Part shown: one piece after another, positions 42,601 through 53,621 of the stretch
Numbering within the stretch: the first letter of the stretch is position 1
Layout: each line of letters opens with the position of its first letter
Origin: Pratylenchus scribneri
Taxonomy: Eukaryota > Nematoda > Chromadorea > Rhabditida > Pratylenchidae
NCBI GenBank assembly: GCA_030063045.1
Contig: JAQSEB010000055.1
Location: forward strand, 1,426,001 to 1,490,000
Direction of reading: 5' to 3'
Length of the DNA stretch: 64,000 nucleotides
Notes under the pieces: model-generated
What the model saw: the letters and a program-made list of their open reading frames with translations, nothing else
Told to the model about the DNA's origin: nothing
Database searches by the model: none
Position numbers and translations under genes: made by a program

Positions 42601-45600
42601 CCCTCATACTGATTTTTTATGAATTTCTAAAGAATGGCCACAAAATTCAATTATGCCTAGGGTATATTTGACATGTTTTGGGCTAGGATTTGAATTTTTC
42701 AAAATTCTTTTGTTAGAATCATATTCTACATCAAAAAATACAGTCCTATATTTTTTATTTTGTTAATATACCCTCATACTGATTTTTTATGAATTTCTAA
42801 AATATGGCCACAAAATTCAATTATGCCTAGGGTGTATTTGACATGTTTTGAGCTAGGATTTGAATTTTTCAAAATTCTTTTGTTAGAATCATATTCTACA
42901 TCAAAAAATACAGTCCTATATTTTTTATTTTGTTAATATACCCTCATACTGATTTTTTATGAATTTCTAAAGAATGGCCACAAAATTCAATTATCCCTAG
43001 GGTATATTTGACATGTTTTGGGCTAGGATTTGAATTTTTCAAAATTCTTTTGTTAGAATCATATTCTACATCAAAAAATAAAGTCCTATATTTTTTATTT
43101 TATTAATATACCCTCATACTGATTTTTTATGAATTTCTAAATAATGGCCACAAAATTCAATTATGCCTAGGGTATATTTGACATGTTTTGGGCTAGGATT
43201 TGAATTTTTCAAAATTCTTTTGTTAGAATCATATTCTACATCAAAAAATACAGTCCTATATTTTTTATTTTGTTAATATACCCTCATACTGATTTTTTAT
43301 GAATTTCTAAAGAATGGCCACAAAATTCAATTATGCCTAGGGTATATTTGACATGTTTTGGGCTAGGATTTGAATTTTTCAAAATTCTTTTGTTAGAATC
43401 ATATTCTACATCAAAAAATACAGTCCTATATTTTTTATTTTGTTAATATACCCTCATACTGATTTTTTATGAATTTCTAAAATATGGCCACAAAATTCAA
43501 TTATGCCTAGGGTGTATTTGACATGTTTTGAGCTAGGATTTGAATTTTTCAAAATTCTTTTGTTAGAATCATATTCTACATCAAAAAATACAGTCCTATA
43601 TTTTTTATTTTGTTAATATACCCTCATACTGATTTTTTATGAATTTCTAAAGAATGGCCACAAAATTCAATTATCCCTAGGGTATATTTGACATGTTTTG
43701 GGCTAGGATTTGAATTTTTCAAAATTCTTTTGTTAGAATCATATTCTACATCAAAAAATAAAGTCCTATATTTTTTATTTTATTAATATACCCTCATACT
43801 GATTTTTTATGAATTTCTAAATAATGGCCACAAAATTCAATTATGCCTAGGGTATATTTGACATGTTTTGGGCTAGGATTTGAATTTTTCAAAATTCTTT
43901 TGTTAGAATCATATTCTCCATCAAAAAATACAAGCCTATCTTTTTTTAGATTTTTAAAATACCCTCATATTGATTTTTTATGAATTTCTAAAATATGGCC
44001 ACAAAAATTCAATTATGCCTAGGGTGTATTTGACATGTTTTGAGCTAGGATTTGAATTTTTTTAAATTCTTTTGTTAGAATCATATTCTCCATCAAAAAA
44101 TACAGTCCTATATTTTTTATTTTGTTAATATACCCTCATACTGATTTTTTATGAATTTCTAAATAATGGCCACAAAATTCAATTATGCCTAGGGTATATT
44201 TGACATGTTTTGGGCTAGGATTTGAATTTTTCAAAATTCTTTTGTTAGAATCATATTCTACATCAAAAAATACAGTCCTATATTTTTTATTTTGTTAATA
44301 TACCCTCATACTGATTTTTTATGAATTTCTAAATAATGGCCACAAAATTCAATTATGCCTAGGGTATATTTGACATGTTTTGGGCTAGGATTTGAATTTT
44401 TCAAAATTCTTTTGTTAGAATCATATTCTACATCAAAAAATACAGTCCTATATTTTTTATTTTGTTAATATACCCTCATACTGATTTTTTATGAATTTCT
44501 AAAGAATGGCCACAAAATTCAATTATGCCTAGGGTATATTTGACATGTTTTGGGCTAGGATTTGAATTTTTCAAAATTCTTTTGTTAGAATCATATTCTA
44601 CATCAAAAAATACAGTCCTATATTTTTTATTTTGTTAATATACCCTCATACTGATTTTTTATGAATTTCTAAAATATGGCCACAAAATTCAATTATGCCT
44701 AGGGTGTATTTGACATGTTTTGAGCTAGGATTTGAATTTTTCAAAATTCTTTTGTTAGAATCATATTCTACATCAAAAAATACAGTCCTATATTTTTTAT
44801 TTTGTTAATATACCCTCATACTGATTTTTTATGAATTTCTAAAGAATGGCCACAAAATTCAATTATCCCTAGGGTATATTTGACATGTTTTGGGCTAGGA
44901 TTTGAATTTTTCAAAATTCTTTTGTTAGAATCATATTCTACATCAAAAAATAAAGTCCTATATTTTTTATTTTATTAATATACCCTCATACTGATTTTTT
45001 ATGAATTTCTAAATAATGGCCACAAAATTCAATTATGCCTAGGGTATATTTGACATGTTTTGGGCTAGGATTTGAATTTTTCAAAATTCTTTTGTTAGAA
45101 TCATATTCTCCATCAAAAAATACAAGCCTATCTTTTTTTAGATTTTTAAAATACCCTCATATTGATTTTTTATGAATTTCTAAAATATGGCCACAAAATT
45201 CAATTATGCCTAGGGTATATTTGACATGTTTTGGGCTAGGATTTGAATTTTTCAAAATTCTTTTGTTAGAATCATATTCTACATCAAAAAATACAGTCCT
45301 ATATTTTTTATTTTGTTAATATACCCTCATACTGATTTTTTATGAATTTCTAAATAATGGCCACAAAATTCAATTATGCCTAGGGTATATTTGACATGTT
45401 TTGGGCTAGGATTTGAATTTTTCAAAATTCTTTTGTTAGAATCATATTCTACATCAAAAAATACAGTCCTATATTTTTTATTTTGTTAATATACCCTCAT
45501 ACTGATTTTTTATGAATTTCTAAAGAATGGCCACAAAATTCAATTATGCCTAGGGTATATTTGACATGTTTTGGGCTAGGATTTGAATTTTTCAAAATTC

Positions 45601-46400
45601 TTTTGTTAGAATCATATTCTACATCAAAAAATACAGTCCTATATTTTTTATTTTGTTAATATACCCTCATACTGATTTTTTATGAATTTCTAAAATATGG
45701 CCACAAAATTCAATTATGCCTAGGGTGTATTTGACATGTTTTGAGCTAGGATTTGAATTTTTCAAAATTCTTTTGTTAGAATCATATTCTACATCAAAAA
45801 ATACAGTCCTATATTTTTTATTTTGTTAATATACCCTCATACTGATTTTTTATGAATTTCTAAAGAATGGCCACAAAATTCAATTATCCCTAGGGTATAT
45901 TTGACATGTTTTGGGCTAGGATTTGAATTTTTCAAAATTCTTTTGTTAGAATCATATTCTACATCAAAAAATAAAGTCCTATATTTTTTATTTTATTAAT
46001 ATACCCTCATACTGATTTTTTATGAATTTCTAAATAATGGCCACAAAATTCAATTATGCCTAGGGTATATTTGACATGTTTTGGGCTAGGATTTGAATTT
46101 TTCAAAATTCTTTTGTTAGAATCATATTCTCCATCAAAAAATACAAGCCTATCTTTTTTTAGATTTTTAAAATACCCTCATATTGATTTTTTATGAATTT
46201 CTAAAATATGGCCACAAAAATTCAATTATGCCTAGGGTGTATTTGACATGTTTTGAGCTAGGATTTGAATTTTTTTAAATTCTTTTGTTAGAATCATATT
46301 CTCCATCAAAAAATACAGTCCTATATTTTTTATTTTGTTAATATACCCTCATACTGATTTTTTATGAATTTCTAAAATATGGCCACAAAATTCAATTATG
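36699..46400. repeat. Nested 7/6/4-monomer HOR field
   Basis: A tag monomer with ATAAAGTCC followed by TTTTATTAATATACC is found at 37,291, 38,483, 39,504, 40,184, 41,376, 42,057, 43,078, 43,758, 44,950 and 45,971. The spacings are 1,192, 1,021, 680, 1,192, 681, 1,021, 680, 1,192 and 1,021 bp, which is 7, 6, 4, 7, 4, 6, 4, 7 and 6 monomers. The single-base remainders come from the AAGCC...AGATTT monomer (+1) and from CCACAAAAATTC (+1), which is present only in the 7-mers. Each unit also contains a GGGTGT/GAGCTAGG monomer whose second half is of the CTACATC type. Confidence 0.93.
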
Positions 46401-48780
46401 CCTAGGGTGTATTTGACATGTTTTGAGCTAGGATTTGAATTTTTTTAAATTCTTTTGTTAGAATCATATTCTCCATCAAAAAATACAAGCCTATCTTTTT
46501 TTAGATTTTTAAAATACCCTCATATTGATTTTTTATGAATTTCTAAAAATGGCCACAAAATTCAATTATTCCTAGGGTGTATTTGACATGTTTTGAGCTA
46601 GGATTTGAATTTTTTTAAATTCTTTTATTAGAATCATATTCTCCATCAAAAAATACAAGCCTATCTTTTCATTTTTTTAAAATACCCTCATATTGATTTT
46701 TTATGAATTTCTAAAAAATGGCCACAAAATTCAATTATGCCTAGGGTGTATTTGACATGTTTTGAGCTAGGATTTGAATTTTTTTAAATTCTTTTATTAG
46801 AATCATATTCTCCATCAAAAAATACAAGCCTATCTTTTCATTTTTTTAAAATACCCTCATATTGATTTTTTATGAATTTCTAAAAAATGGCCACAAAATT
46901 CAATTATTCCTAGGGTGTATTTGACATGTTTTGAGCTAGGATTTGAATTTTTTAAAATTCTTTTGTTAGAATATATTCTCCATCAAAAAATACAAGCCTA
47001 TCTTTTTTTAGATTTTTAAAATACCCTCATATTGATTTTTTATGAATTTCTAAAAAATGGCCACAAAATTCAATTATGCCTAGGGTGTATTTGACATGTT
47101 TTGAGCTAGGATTTGAATTTTTTTAAATTCTTTTGTTAGAATCATATTCTCCATCAAAAAATACAGTCCTATATTTTTTATTTTGTTAATATACCCTCAT
47201 ACTGATTTTTTATGAATTTCTAAAATATGGCCACAAAATTCAATTATGCCTAGGGTGTATTTGACATGTTTTGAGCTAGGATTTGAATTTTTTTAAATTC
47301 TTTTGTTAGAATCATATTCTCCATCAAAAAATACAGTCCTATATTTTTTATTTTGTTAATATACCCTCATACTGATTTTTTATGAATTTCTAAAATATGG
47401 CCACAAAATTCAATTATGCCTAGGGTGTATTTGACATGTTTTGAGCTAGGATTTGAATTTTTTTAAATTCTTTTGTTAGAATCATATTCTCCATCAAAAA
47501 ATACAAGCCTATCTTTTTTTAGATTTTTAAAATACCCTCATATTGATTTTTTATGAATTTCTAAAATATGGCCACAAAAATTCAATTATGCCTAGGGTGT
47601 ATTTGACATGTTTTGAGCTAGGATTTGAATTTTTTTAAATTCTTTTGTTAGAATCATATTCTACATCAAAAAATACAGTCCTATATTTTTCATTTTGTTA
47701 ATATACCCTCATACTGATTTTTTATGAATTTCTAAAAAATGGCCACAAAATTCAATTATGCCTAGGGTATATTTGACATGTTTTGGGCTAGGATTTGAAT
47801 TTTTCAAAATTCTTTTGTTAGAATCATATTCTACATCAAAAAATACAGTCCTATATTTTTTATTTTGTTAATATACCCTCATACTGATTTTTTATGAATT
47901 TCTAAAGAATGGCCACAAAATTCAATTATGCCTAGGGTATATTTGACATGTTTTGGGCTAGGATTTGAATTTTTCAAAATTCTTTTGTTAGAATCATATT
48001 CTACATCAAAAAATACAGTCCTATATTTTTTATTTTGTTAATATACCCTCATACTGATTTTTATGAATTTCTAAAGAATGGCCACAAAATTCAATTATGC
48101 CTAGGGTATATTTGACATGTTTTGGGCTAGGATTTGAATTTTTCAAAATTCTTTTGTTAGAATCATATTCTACATCAAAAAATACAGTCCTATATTTTTT
48201 ATTTTGTTAATATACCCTCATACTGATTTTTTATGAATTTCTAAAGAATGGCCACAAAATTCAATTATGCCTAGGGTATATTTGACATGTTTTGGGCTAG
48301 GATTTGAATTTTTCAAAATTCTTTTGTTAGAATCATATTCTACATCAAAAAATACAGTCCTATATTTTTTATTTTGTTAATATACCCTCATACTGATTTT
48401 TTATGAATTTCTAAATAATGGCCACAAAATTCAATTATGCCTAGGGTATATTTGACATGTTTTGGGCTAGGATTTGAATTTTTCAAAATTCTTTTGTTAG
48501 AATCATATTCTACATCAAAAAATACAGTCCTATATTTTTTATTTTGTTAATATACCCTCATACTGATTTTTTATGAATTTCTAAAGAATGGCCACAAAAT
48601 TCAATTATGCCTAGGGTATATTTGACATGTTTTGGGCTAGGATTTGAATTTTTCAAAATTCTTTTGTTAGAATCATATTCTACATCAAAAAATACAGTCC
48701 TATATTTTTTATTTTGTTAATATACCCTCATACTGATTTTTTATGAATTTCAAAAATATGGCCACAAAATTCAATTATGC
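46401..48780. repeat. Third, older-branch copy of the 14-monomer HOR
   Basis: The opening series of the 31,941 and 34,320 copies recurs at 46,401. The GAATATATTCTCC tag is again exactly 568 bp from the start (46,969). This copy lacks the private variants of the other two (it has the normal TATATTTTTTATTTTG and CTAGGGTGT), so it separated before the tandem pair formed. Its downstream half has changed. Confidence 0.85.
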
Positions 48781-49270
48781 CTAGGGTGTATTTGACATGT
48801 TTTGAGCTAGGATTTGAATTTTTCAAAATTCTTTTGTTAGAATCATATTCTACATCAAAAAATACAGTCCTATATTTTTTATTTTGTTAATATACCCTCA
48901 TACTGATTTTTTATGAATTTCTAAAGAATGGCCACAAAATTCAATTATCCCTAGGGTATATTTGACATGTTTTGGGCTAGGATTTGAATTTTTCAAAATT
49001 CTTTTGTTAGAATCATATTCTACATCAAAAAATAAAGTCCTATATTTTTTATTTTGTTAATATACCCTCATACTGATTTTTTATGAATTTCTAAATAATG
49101 GCCACAAAATTCAATTATGCCTAGGGTATATTTGACATGTTTTGGGCTAGGATTTGAATTTTTCAAAATTCTTTTGTTAGAATCATATTCTACATCAAAA
49201 AATACAGTCCTATATTTTTTATTTTGTTAATATACCCTCATACTGATTTTTTATGAATTTCTAAAATATG
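47220..49270. repeat. Segment X, copied at 54,106-56,156 (offset 6,886 bp)
   Basis: Two rare tags link the segments: the one-T-short CTGATTTTTATG at 48,053 and 54,939, and ATAAAGTCC with the normal TTTTGTTAAT at 49,032 and 55,918. Both are 6,886 bp apart, and the intervening monomer order agrees. Segment X lies upstream of the first 1.6-kb element; its copy lies between the two elements. Confidence 0.8.
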
Positions 49271-52015
49271 GCCACAAAATTCAATTATGCCTAGGGTATA
49301 TTTGACATGTTTTGGGCTAGGATTTGAATTTTTCAAAATTCTTTTGTTAGAATCATATTCTCCATCAAAAAATACAGTCCTATATTTTTTATTTTGTTAA
49401 TATACCCTCATACTGATTTTTTATGAATTTCTAAAATATGGCCACAAAATTCAATTATGCCTAGGGTGTATTTGACATGTTTTGAGCTAGGATTTGAATT
49501 TTTTTAATTTCTTTTGTTAGAATCATATTCTCCATCAAAAAATACAAGCCTATCTTTTTTTAGATTTTTAAAATACCCTCATATTGATTTTTTATGAATT
49601 TCTAAAATATGGCCACAAAAATTCAATTATGCCTAGGGTGTATTTGACATGTTTTGAGCTAGGATTTGAATTTTTTTAAATTCTTTTGTTAGAATCATAT
49701 TCTACATCAAAAAATACAGTCCTATATTTTTTATTTTGTTAATATACCCTCATACTGATTTTTTATGAATTTCTAAAAAATGGCCACAAAATTCAATTAT
49801 GCCTAGGGTATATTTGACATGTTTTGGGCTAGGATTTGAATTTTTCAAAATTCTTTTGTTAGAATCATATTCTACATCAAAAAATACAGTCCTATATTTT
49901 TTATTTTGTTAATATACCCTCATACTGATTTTTTATGAATTTCTAAAATATGGCCACAAAATTCAATTATGCCTAGGGTATATTTGACATGTTTTGGGCT
50001 AGGATTTGAATTTTTCAAAATTCTTTTGTTAGAATCATATTCTACATCAAAAAATACAGTCCTATATTTTTTATTTTGTTAATATACCCTCATACTGATT
50101 TTTTATGAATTTCTAAAAAATGGCCACAAAATTCAATTATGCCTAGGGTATATTTGACATGTTTTGGGCTAGGATTTGAATTTTTCAAAATTCTTTTGTT
50201 AGAATCATATTCTACATCAAAAAATACAGTCCTATATTTTTTATTTTGTTAATATACCCTCATACTGATTTTTTATGAATTTCTAAAATATGGCCACAAA
50301 ATTCAATTATGCCTAGGGTATATTTGACATGTTTTGGGCTAGGATTTGAATTTTTCAAAATTCTTTTGTTAGAATCATATTCTACATCAAAAAATACAGT
50401 CCTATATTTTTTATTTTGTTAATTATACTCTCATACTGATTTTTTATGAATTTCTAAAGAATGGCCACAAAATTCAATTATGCCTAGGGTATATTTGACA
50501 TGTTTTGGGCTAGGATTTGAATTTTTCAAAATTCTTTTGTTAGAATCATATTCTACATCAAAAAATACAGTCCTATATTTTTTATTTTGTTAATATACCC
50601 TCATACTGATTTTTTATGAATTTCTAAAGAATGGCCACAAAATTCAATTATGCCTAGGGTATATTTGACATGTTTTGGGCTAGGATTTGAATTTTTCAAA
50701 ATTCTTTTGTTAGAATCATATTCTACATCAAAAAATACAGTCCCATATTTTTTATTTTGTTAATATACCCTCATACTGATTTTTTATGAATTTCTAAAGA
50801 ATGGCCACAAAATTCAATTATGCCTAGGGTATATTTGACATGTTTTGGGCTAGGATTTGAATTTTTCAAAATTCTTTTGTTAGAATCATATTCTACATCA
50901 AAAAATACAGTCCTATATTTTTTATTTTGTTAATATACCCTCATACTGATTTTTTTATGAATTTCTATAAAATGGCCACAAAATTCAATTATCCCTAGGG
51001 TATAATTGACATGTTTTGGGCTAGGATTTGAATTTTTCAAAATTCTTTTGTTAGAATCATATTCTACATCAAAAAATACAGTCCTATATTTTTTATTTTG
51101 TTAATATACCCTCATACTGATTTTTTATGAATTTCTAAAGAATGGCCACAAAATTCAATTATGCCAAGGGTATATTTGACATGTTTTGGGCTAGGATTTG
51201 AATTTTTCAAAATTCTTTTGTTAGAATCATATTCTACATCAAAAAATACAGTCCTATATTTTTTATTTTGTTAATATACCCTCATACTGATTTTTTATGA
51301 ATTTCTAAATAATGGCCACAAAATTCAATTATGCCTAGGGTATATTTGACATGTTTTGGGCTAGGATTTGAATTTTTCAAAATTCTTTTGTTAGAATCAT
51401 ATTCTACATCAAAAAATACAGTCCTATATTTTTTATTTTGTTAATATACCCTCATACTGATTTTTTTATGAATTTCTATAAAATGGCCACAAAATTCAAT
51501 TATCCCTAGGGTATAATTGACATGTTTTGGGCTAGGATTTGAATTTTTCAAAATTCTTTTGTTAGAATCATATTCTACATCAAAAAATACAGTCCTATAT
51601 TTTTTATTTTGTTAATATACCCTCATACTGATTTTTTATGAATTTCTAAATAATGGCCACAAAATTCAATTATGCCTAGGGTATGTTTGACATGTTTTGG
51701 GCTAGGATTTGAATTTTTCAAAATTCTTTTGTTAGAATCATATTCTACATCAAAAAATACAGTCCTATATTTTTTATTTTGTTAATATACCCTCATACTG
51801 ATTTTTTATGAATTTCTAAAAAATGGCCACAAAATTCAATTATGCCTAGGGTATATTTGACATGTTTTGGGCTAGGATTTGAATTTTTCAAAATTCTTTT
51901 GTTAGAATCATATTCTACATCAAAAAATACAGTCCTATATTTTTTATTTTGTTAATATACCCTCATACTGATTTTTTATGAATTTCTAAAATATGGCCAC
52001 AAAATTCAATTATGC
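49271..52015. repeat. Satellite flank left of element copy 1
   Basis: About 16 monomers, mostly GGGTAT type. Tags include TTATACTCTC at 50,422, CTGATTTTTTTATG (one extra T) with CTATAAAATGG at 50,944 and about 51,455, and single changes such as TCCCATATT near 50,741 and GCCAAGGG near 51,164. From about 50,944 to the element the order matches 60,211-61,282 at an offset of 9,267 bp. Confidence 0.88.
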
Positions 52016-52042
52016 TAGGGTTGCACCCCCGGGGACGGGGAT
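52016..52042 (+). repeat. Left terminal inverted repeat, copy 1
   Basis: It begins TAGGGTTGCACCCCCGGGG and pairs with the reverse complement of 53,595-53,621. The only mismatch is at the fourth base (G here, A in the other arm). The first T and the last A are ambiguous by one or two bases because the neighbouring monomer also reads CTAGGG. Confidence 0.85.
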
Positions 52043-52215
52043 CCCCGAAACCCCGGGGATCCCCGATCATTTTCCCCGAAAATCAACCCCGAGATGTTCC
52101 CCGAAAATTTGATCCCCGTAAATCACCCCCGGAATGTTCCCCGAAAATTTTATCCCCGTGACGGGGAATCCCCGTCCCCGTTCATATCCCCGGCTTTTTT
52201 CATCCCCGAAAATGA
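52016..52215. repeat. CpG-rich CCCCG subterminal region, left end of copy 1
   Basis: Repeated CCCCG units separated by short AT-rich spacers (CCCCGAAAAT, CCCCGTAAAT and similar). The 12-bp palindrome CGGGGATCCCCG lies at 52,036-52,047 and 52,054-52,065, and a small hairpin CCCCG-TGA-CGGGG at 52,154-52,166. The weak reading frame on the minus strand here only translates the GGGGA repeats and is not a gene. Confidence 0.8.
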
Positions 52216-52420
52216 TTTGGTAAGGGAAAAAATATTCGCATTTTTTGGCCATTTTTACATTAAATATAGATAATTTAAATGTTTTATATCGTAAATTTTG
52301 TATTCCAACCCGAAAAAAATTTAATAATAAAGATATAAGTAATATAATATTAATATTGTGCTTAAAAATTATCCATAAACAAAAGGATATTTAATATCTG
52401 AATTAGGAATTTTATAATGT

Positions 52421-52815
52421 GCTTGATAGGGCTAGCCGCCTCTTGCGGAACCGTCATTTGCGGACGAAACGGTTTGGCATCGATGGCGATAAAGTTTATA
52501 AGGCATTCTTTATACCATTTTATTGGAAATAAAATTAGCTAAAAATGACATCAAATTCATTGGCCAATATTTGGTATTCGCTGAGTTATGGCCAAAAAAC
52601 AGCCAGAAATACAATTTTAATTAAACCAATGGGTATTTGGCCATAACTCAGCGTATACCAAATATTGGCCAATGAATTTGATGTAATTTTGTAGCTAATT
52701 TTATGCCCAATAAAATGGAATAAAGAATGCCTTATAAACTTTATTGCCAACGGCACCAAACCGTTTCGTCCGCAAAAGACGGTACCGCAAAAGGCGTAAT
52801 ACCGCTTGACAGTCT
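52421..52815. repeat. Large inner inverted repeat, possible nested element, copy 1
   Basis: Two arms of about 180 bp (roughly 52,421-52,599 and 52,637-52,815) are inverted copies of each other around a spacer of about 38 bp. By hand alignment about 90% of the central 150 bp match. Shared motifs include TTGCGGACGAAACGGTTTGG, AAAGTTTATAAGGCATTCTT and TTCATTGGCCAATATTTGG. Similarity fades at the outer ends (CTTGATAGGG versus CTGTCAAGCGG). It looks like a foldback element or MITE that inserted into the larger element; no target duplication is clear. Confidence 0.75.
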
Positions 52816-52910
52816 AATTTATTATGATTTTTCATGGGTCATAATATTTATTCGACTTTGAAATTTGTATTATAAATCAGTGAAAATATTCAAATAAATC
52901 AAAAAATTTT

Positions 52911-53038
52911 CTCCGCCTATCGGCACCATCGGAATATTTTTTGCCTTCTATCTTATTGTCAAATATGTGCGATTTTCAGCATAAAAATTAACAAAAATTT
53001 AAAAAATTTTCTTCGGTGGCGCCTATCGGCACCACCGA
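52911..53038. repeat. Direct repeat and hairpin in the element core, copy 1
   Basis: The motif GCCTATCGGCACCAYCG, preceded by AAAAAATTTTCT, occurs at 52,915 and again at 53,021, about 106 bp later. The second instance also forms a hairpin at 53,013-53,038 (arms TCGGTGGCGCC and GGCACCACCGA, one G-T position). Function unknown; a binding site or a remnant of another repeat are possible. Confidence 0.65.
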
Positions 53039-53492
53039 TTAGTAAGTAATATCTATTTTGTAGATAAAGATAGAGTAGGGCTAAAAATTTCCTATTACTG
53101 TAATGGCCGGAGGGATCGATTAAAAAATACAATAATTTTCCCTTTCAAATTTTTCAAAAGCATACAACGGGAGCTTTTCTATATTTTATAATTCGAATTT
53201 ACTAACAATAAAAATACAAATAAAAGGAAAGTTAAAATCTAAAATATCAAATTTAAAATTGTAATTGTAATCCTATTACTAAGGTAGATTTGAAGAAATC
53301 TCATAACAATAATGATAAATTAAGCTTATAATTAACTCCAAATTTTCGCTAGACAATTAACAAGCATGAAATTAGACCGAATTTTTATATTTTTAACCCA
53401 GATGGAAAAAATTTTAAGCATAATTTAGCTTTTTAAAAATTTCCTTTTAACCCCGTTTTTATCCCCGGGGCCCCGGGGATCCCCGAAATGAT

Positions 53493-53521
53493 CCCCGTTT
53501 TATCCCCGAATCCCCGACCCC
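53493..53521 (-). other. Predicted G-quadruplex motif, copy 1
   Basis: Four CCCC runs on the plus strand (53,493, 53,503, 53,512 and 53,518) are separated by 7-, 4- and 2-base spacers. On the minus strand this satisfies the usual pattern of four G-runs with loops of up to 7. Whether it folds is not known from sequence. Confidence 0.6.
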
Positions 53522-53594
53522 GAAAAAGTTGCCCCCGGGGTAGCCCCGAGATCTTCCCCGAAAATTTGAACCCCGAAAATTCCTCCCCGAACGC

Positions 53595-53621
53595 ATCCCC
53601 GTCCCCGGGGGTGCAACTCTA
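53595..53621 (-). repeat. Right terminal inverted repeat, copy 1
   Basis: Read on the minus strand it begins TAGAGTTGCACCCCCGGGG. The following plus-strand flank is ATGCCTAG, which is intact satellite sequence. Confidence 0.85.

Larger units (their letters stand above)
1..52015. repeat. 170-bp satellite array, left part (about 306 monomers)
   Basis: Uninterrupted head-to-tail repeat of a monomer of about 170 bp. For example, the box TGCCTAGGGT recurs at 501, 671 and 841, exactly 170 bp apart, and continues at that spacing throughout. All monomers have the same orientation. Each carries GACATGTTTTG, CTAGGATTT, TTAGAATCATATTCT, CATCAAAAAATA, ACCCTCATA, TTTTTTATGAATTTCTA and TGGCCACAAAATTCAATTA in that order. 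Variation is concentrated at a few sites (GGGTRT, GRGCTAGG, the T-run before AAATTC, CTMCATC, CAGTCC or AAGCC, the four bases before TGGCC, and TATGCC/TATCCC/TATTCC). No open reading frame, tRNA or rRNA is embedded. The unit length is close to a nucleosome repeat, as in many centromeric satellites; centromere function is an inference only. The blocks listed below subdivide this span. Confidence 0.97.
52016..53621. mobile_element. Non-autonomous DNA-transposon-like element, copy 1 (1,606 bp)
   Basis: A non-satellite insertion inside a monomer. Its ends form a terminal inverted repeat of 27 bp with one mismatch (52,016-52,042 and 53,595-53,621, starting TAGGGTTGCAC and TAGAGTTGCAC). ATGC flanks both sides (52,012-52,015 and 53,622-53,625), consistent with a short target-site duplication of the monomer's TTATGCCTAGG. 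The outer 170-200 bp at each end are CpG-rich with CCCCG units on the plus strand. The middle is AT-rich and contains a large inverted repeat. No frame encodes a recognisable transposase, so it is probably mobilised in trans or dead. The ends resemble hAT-superfamily termini (known for ends like YAGRG and 8-bp duplications); the family call is tentative because 8 matching flanking bases are not seen. Confidence 0.82.
53451..53621. repeat. CpG-rich CCCCG subterminal region, right end of copy 1
   Basis: C-rich on the plus strand, like the left end, so apart from the last 27 bp the two ends are direct rather than inverted relatives. A 31-bp stretch at 53,544-53,574 matches 52,087-52,117 with two mismatches in the same orientation (core CCCCGAGATSTTCCCCG). 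The palindrome CGGGGATCCCCG occurs at 53,474-53,485. Confidence 0.8.

Noticed and set aside
52067..52252. Open frames in the left ends of the elements (also 61,334-61,519)
   Set aside because: They translate GGGGA/CCCCG low-complexity sequence into Gly/Phe-rich peptides with no domain, and AACCG in copy 2 changes the end. Not supported as coding.
52016..53621. Helitron
   Set aside because: There is no TC start and no CTRR end with a nearby 3' hairpin; instead there are clear terminal inverted repeats and an apparent short target duplication.
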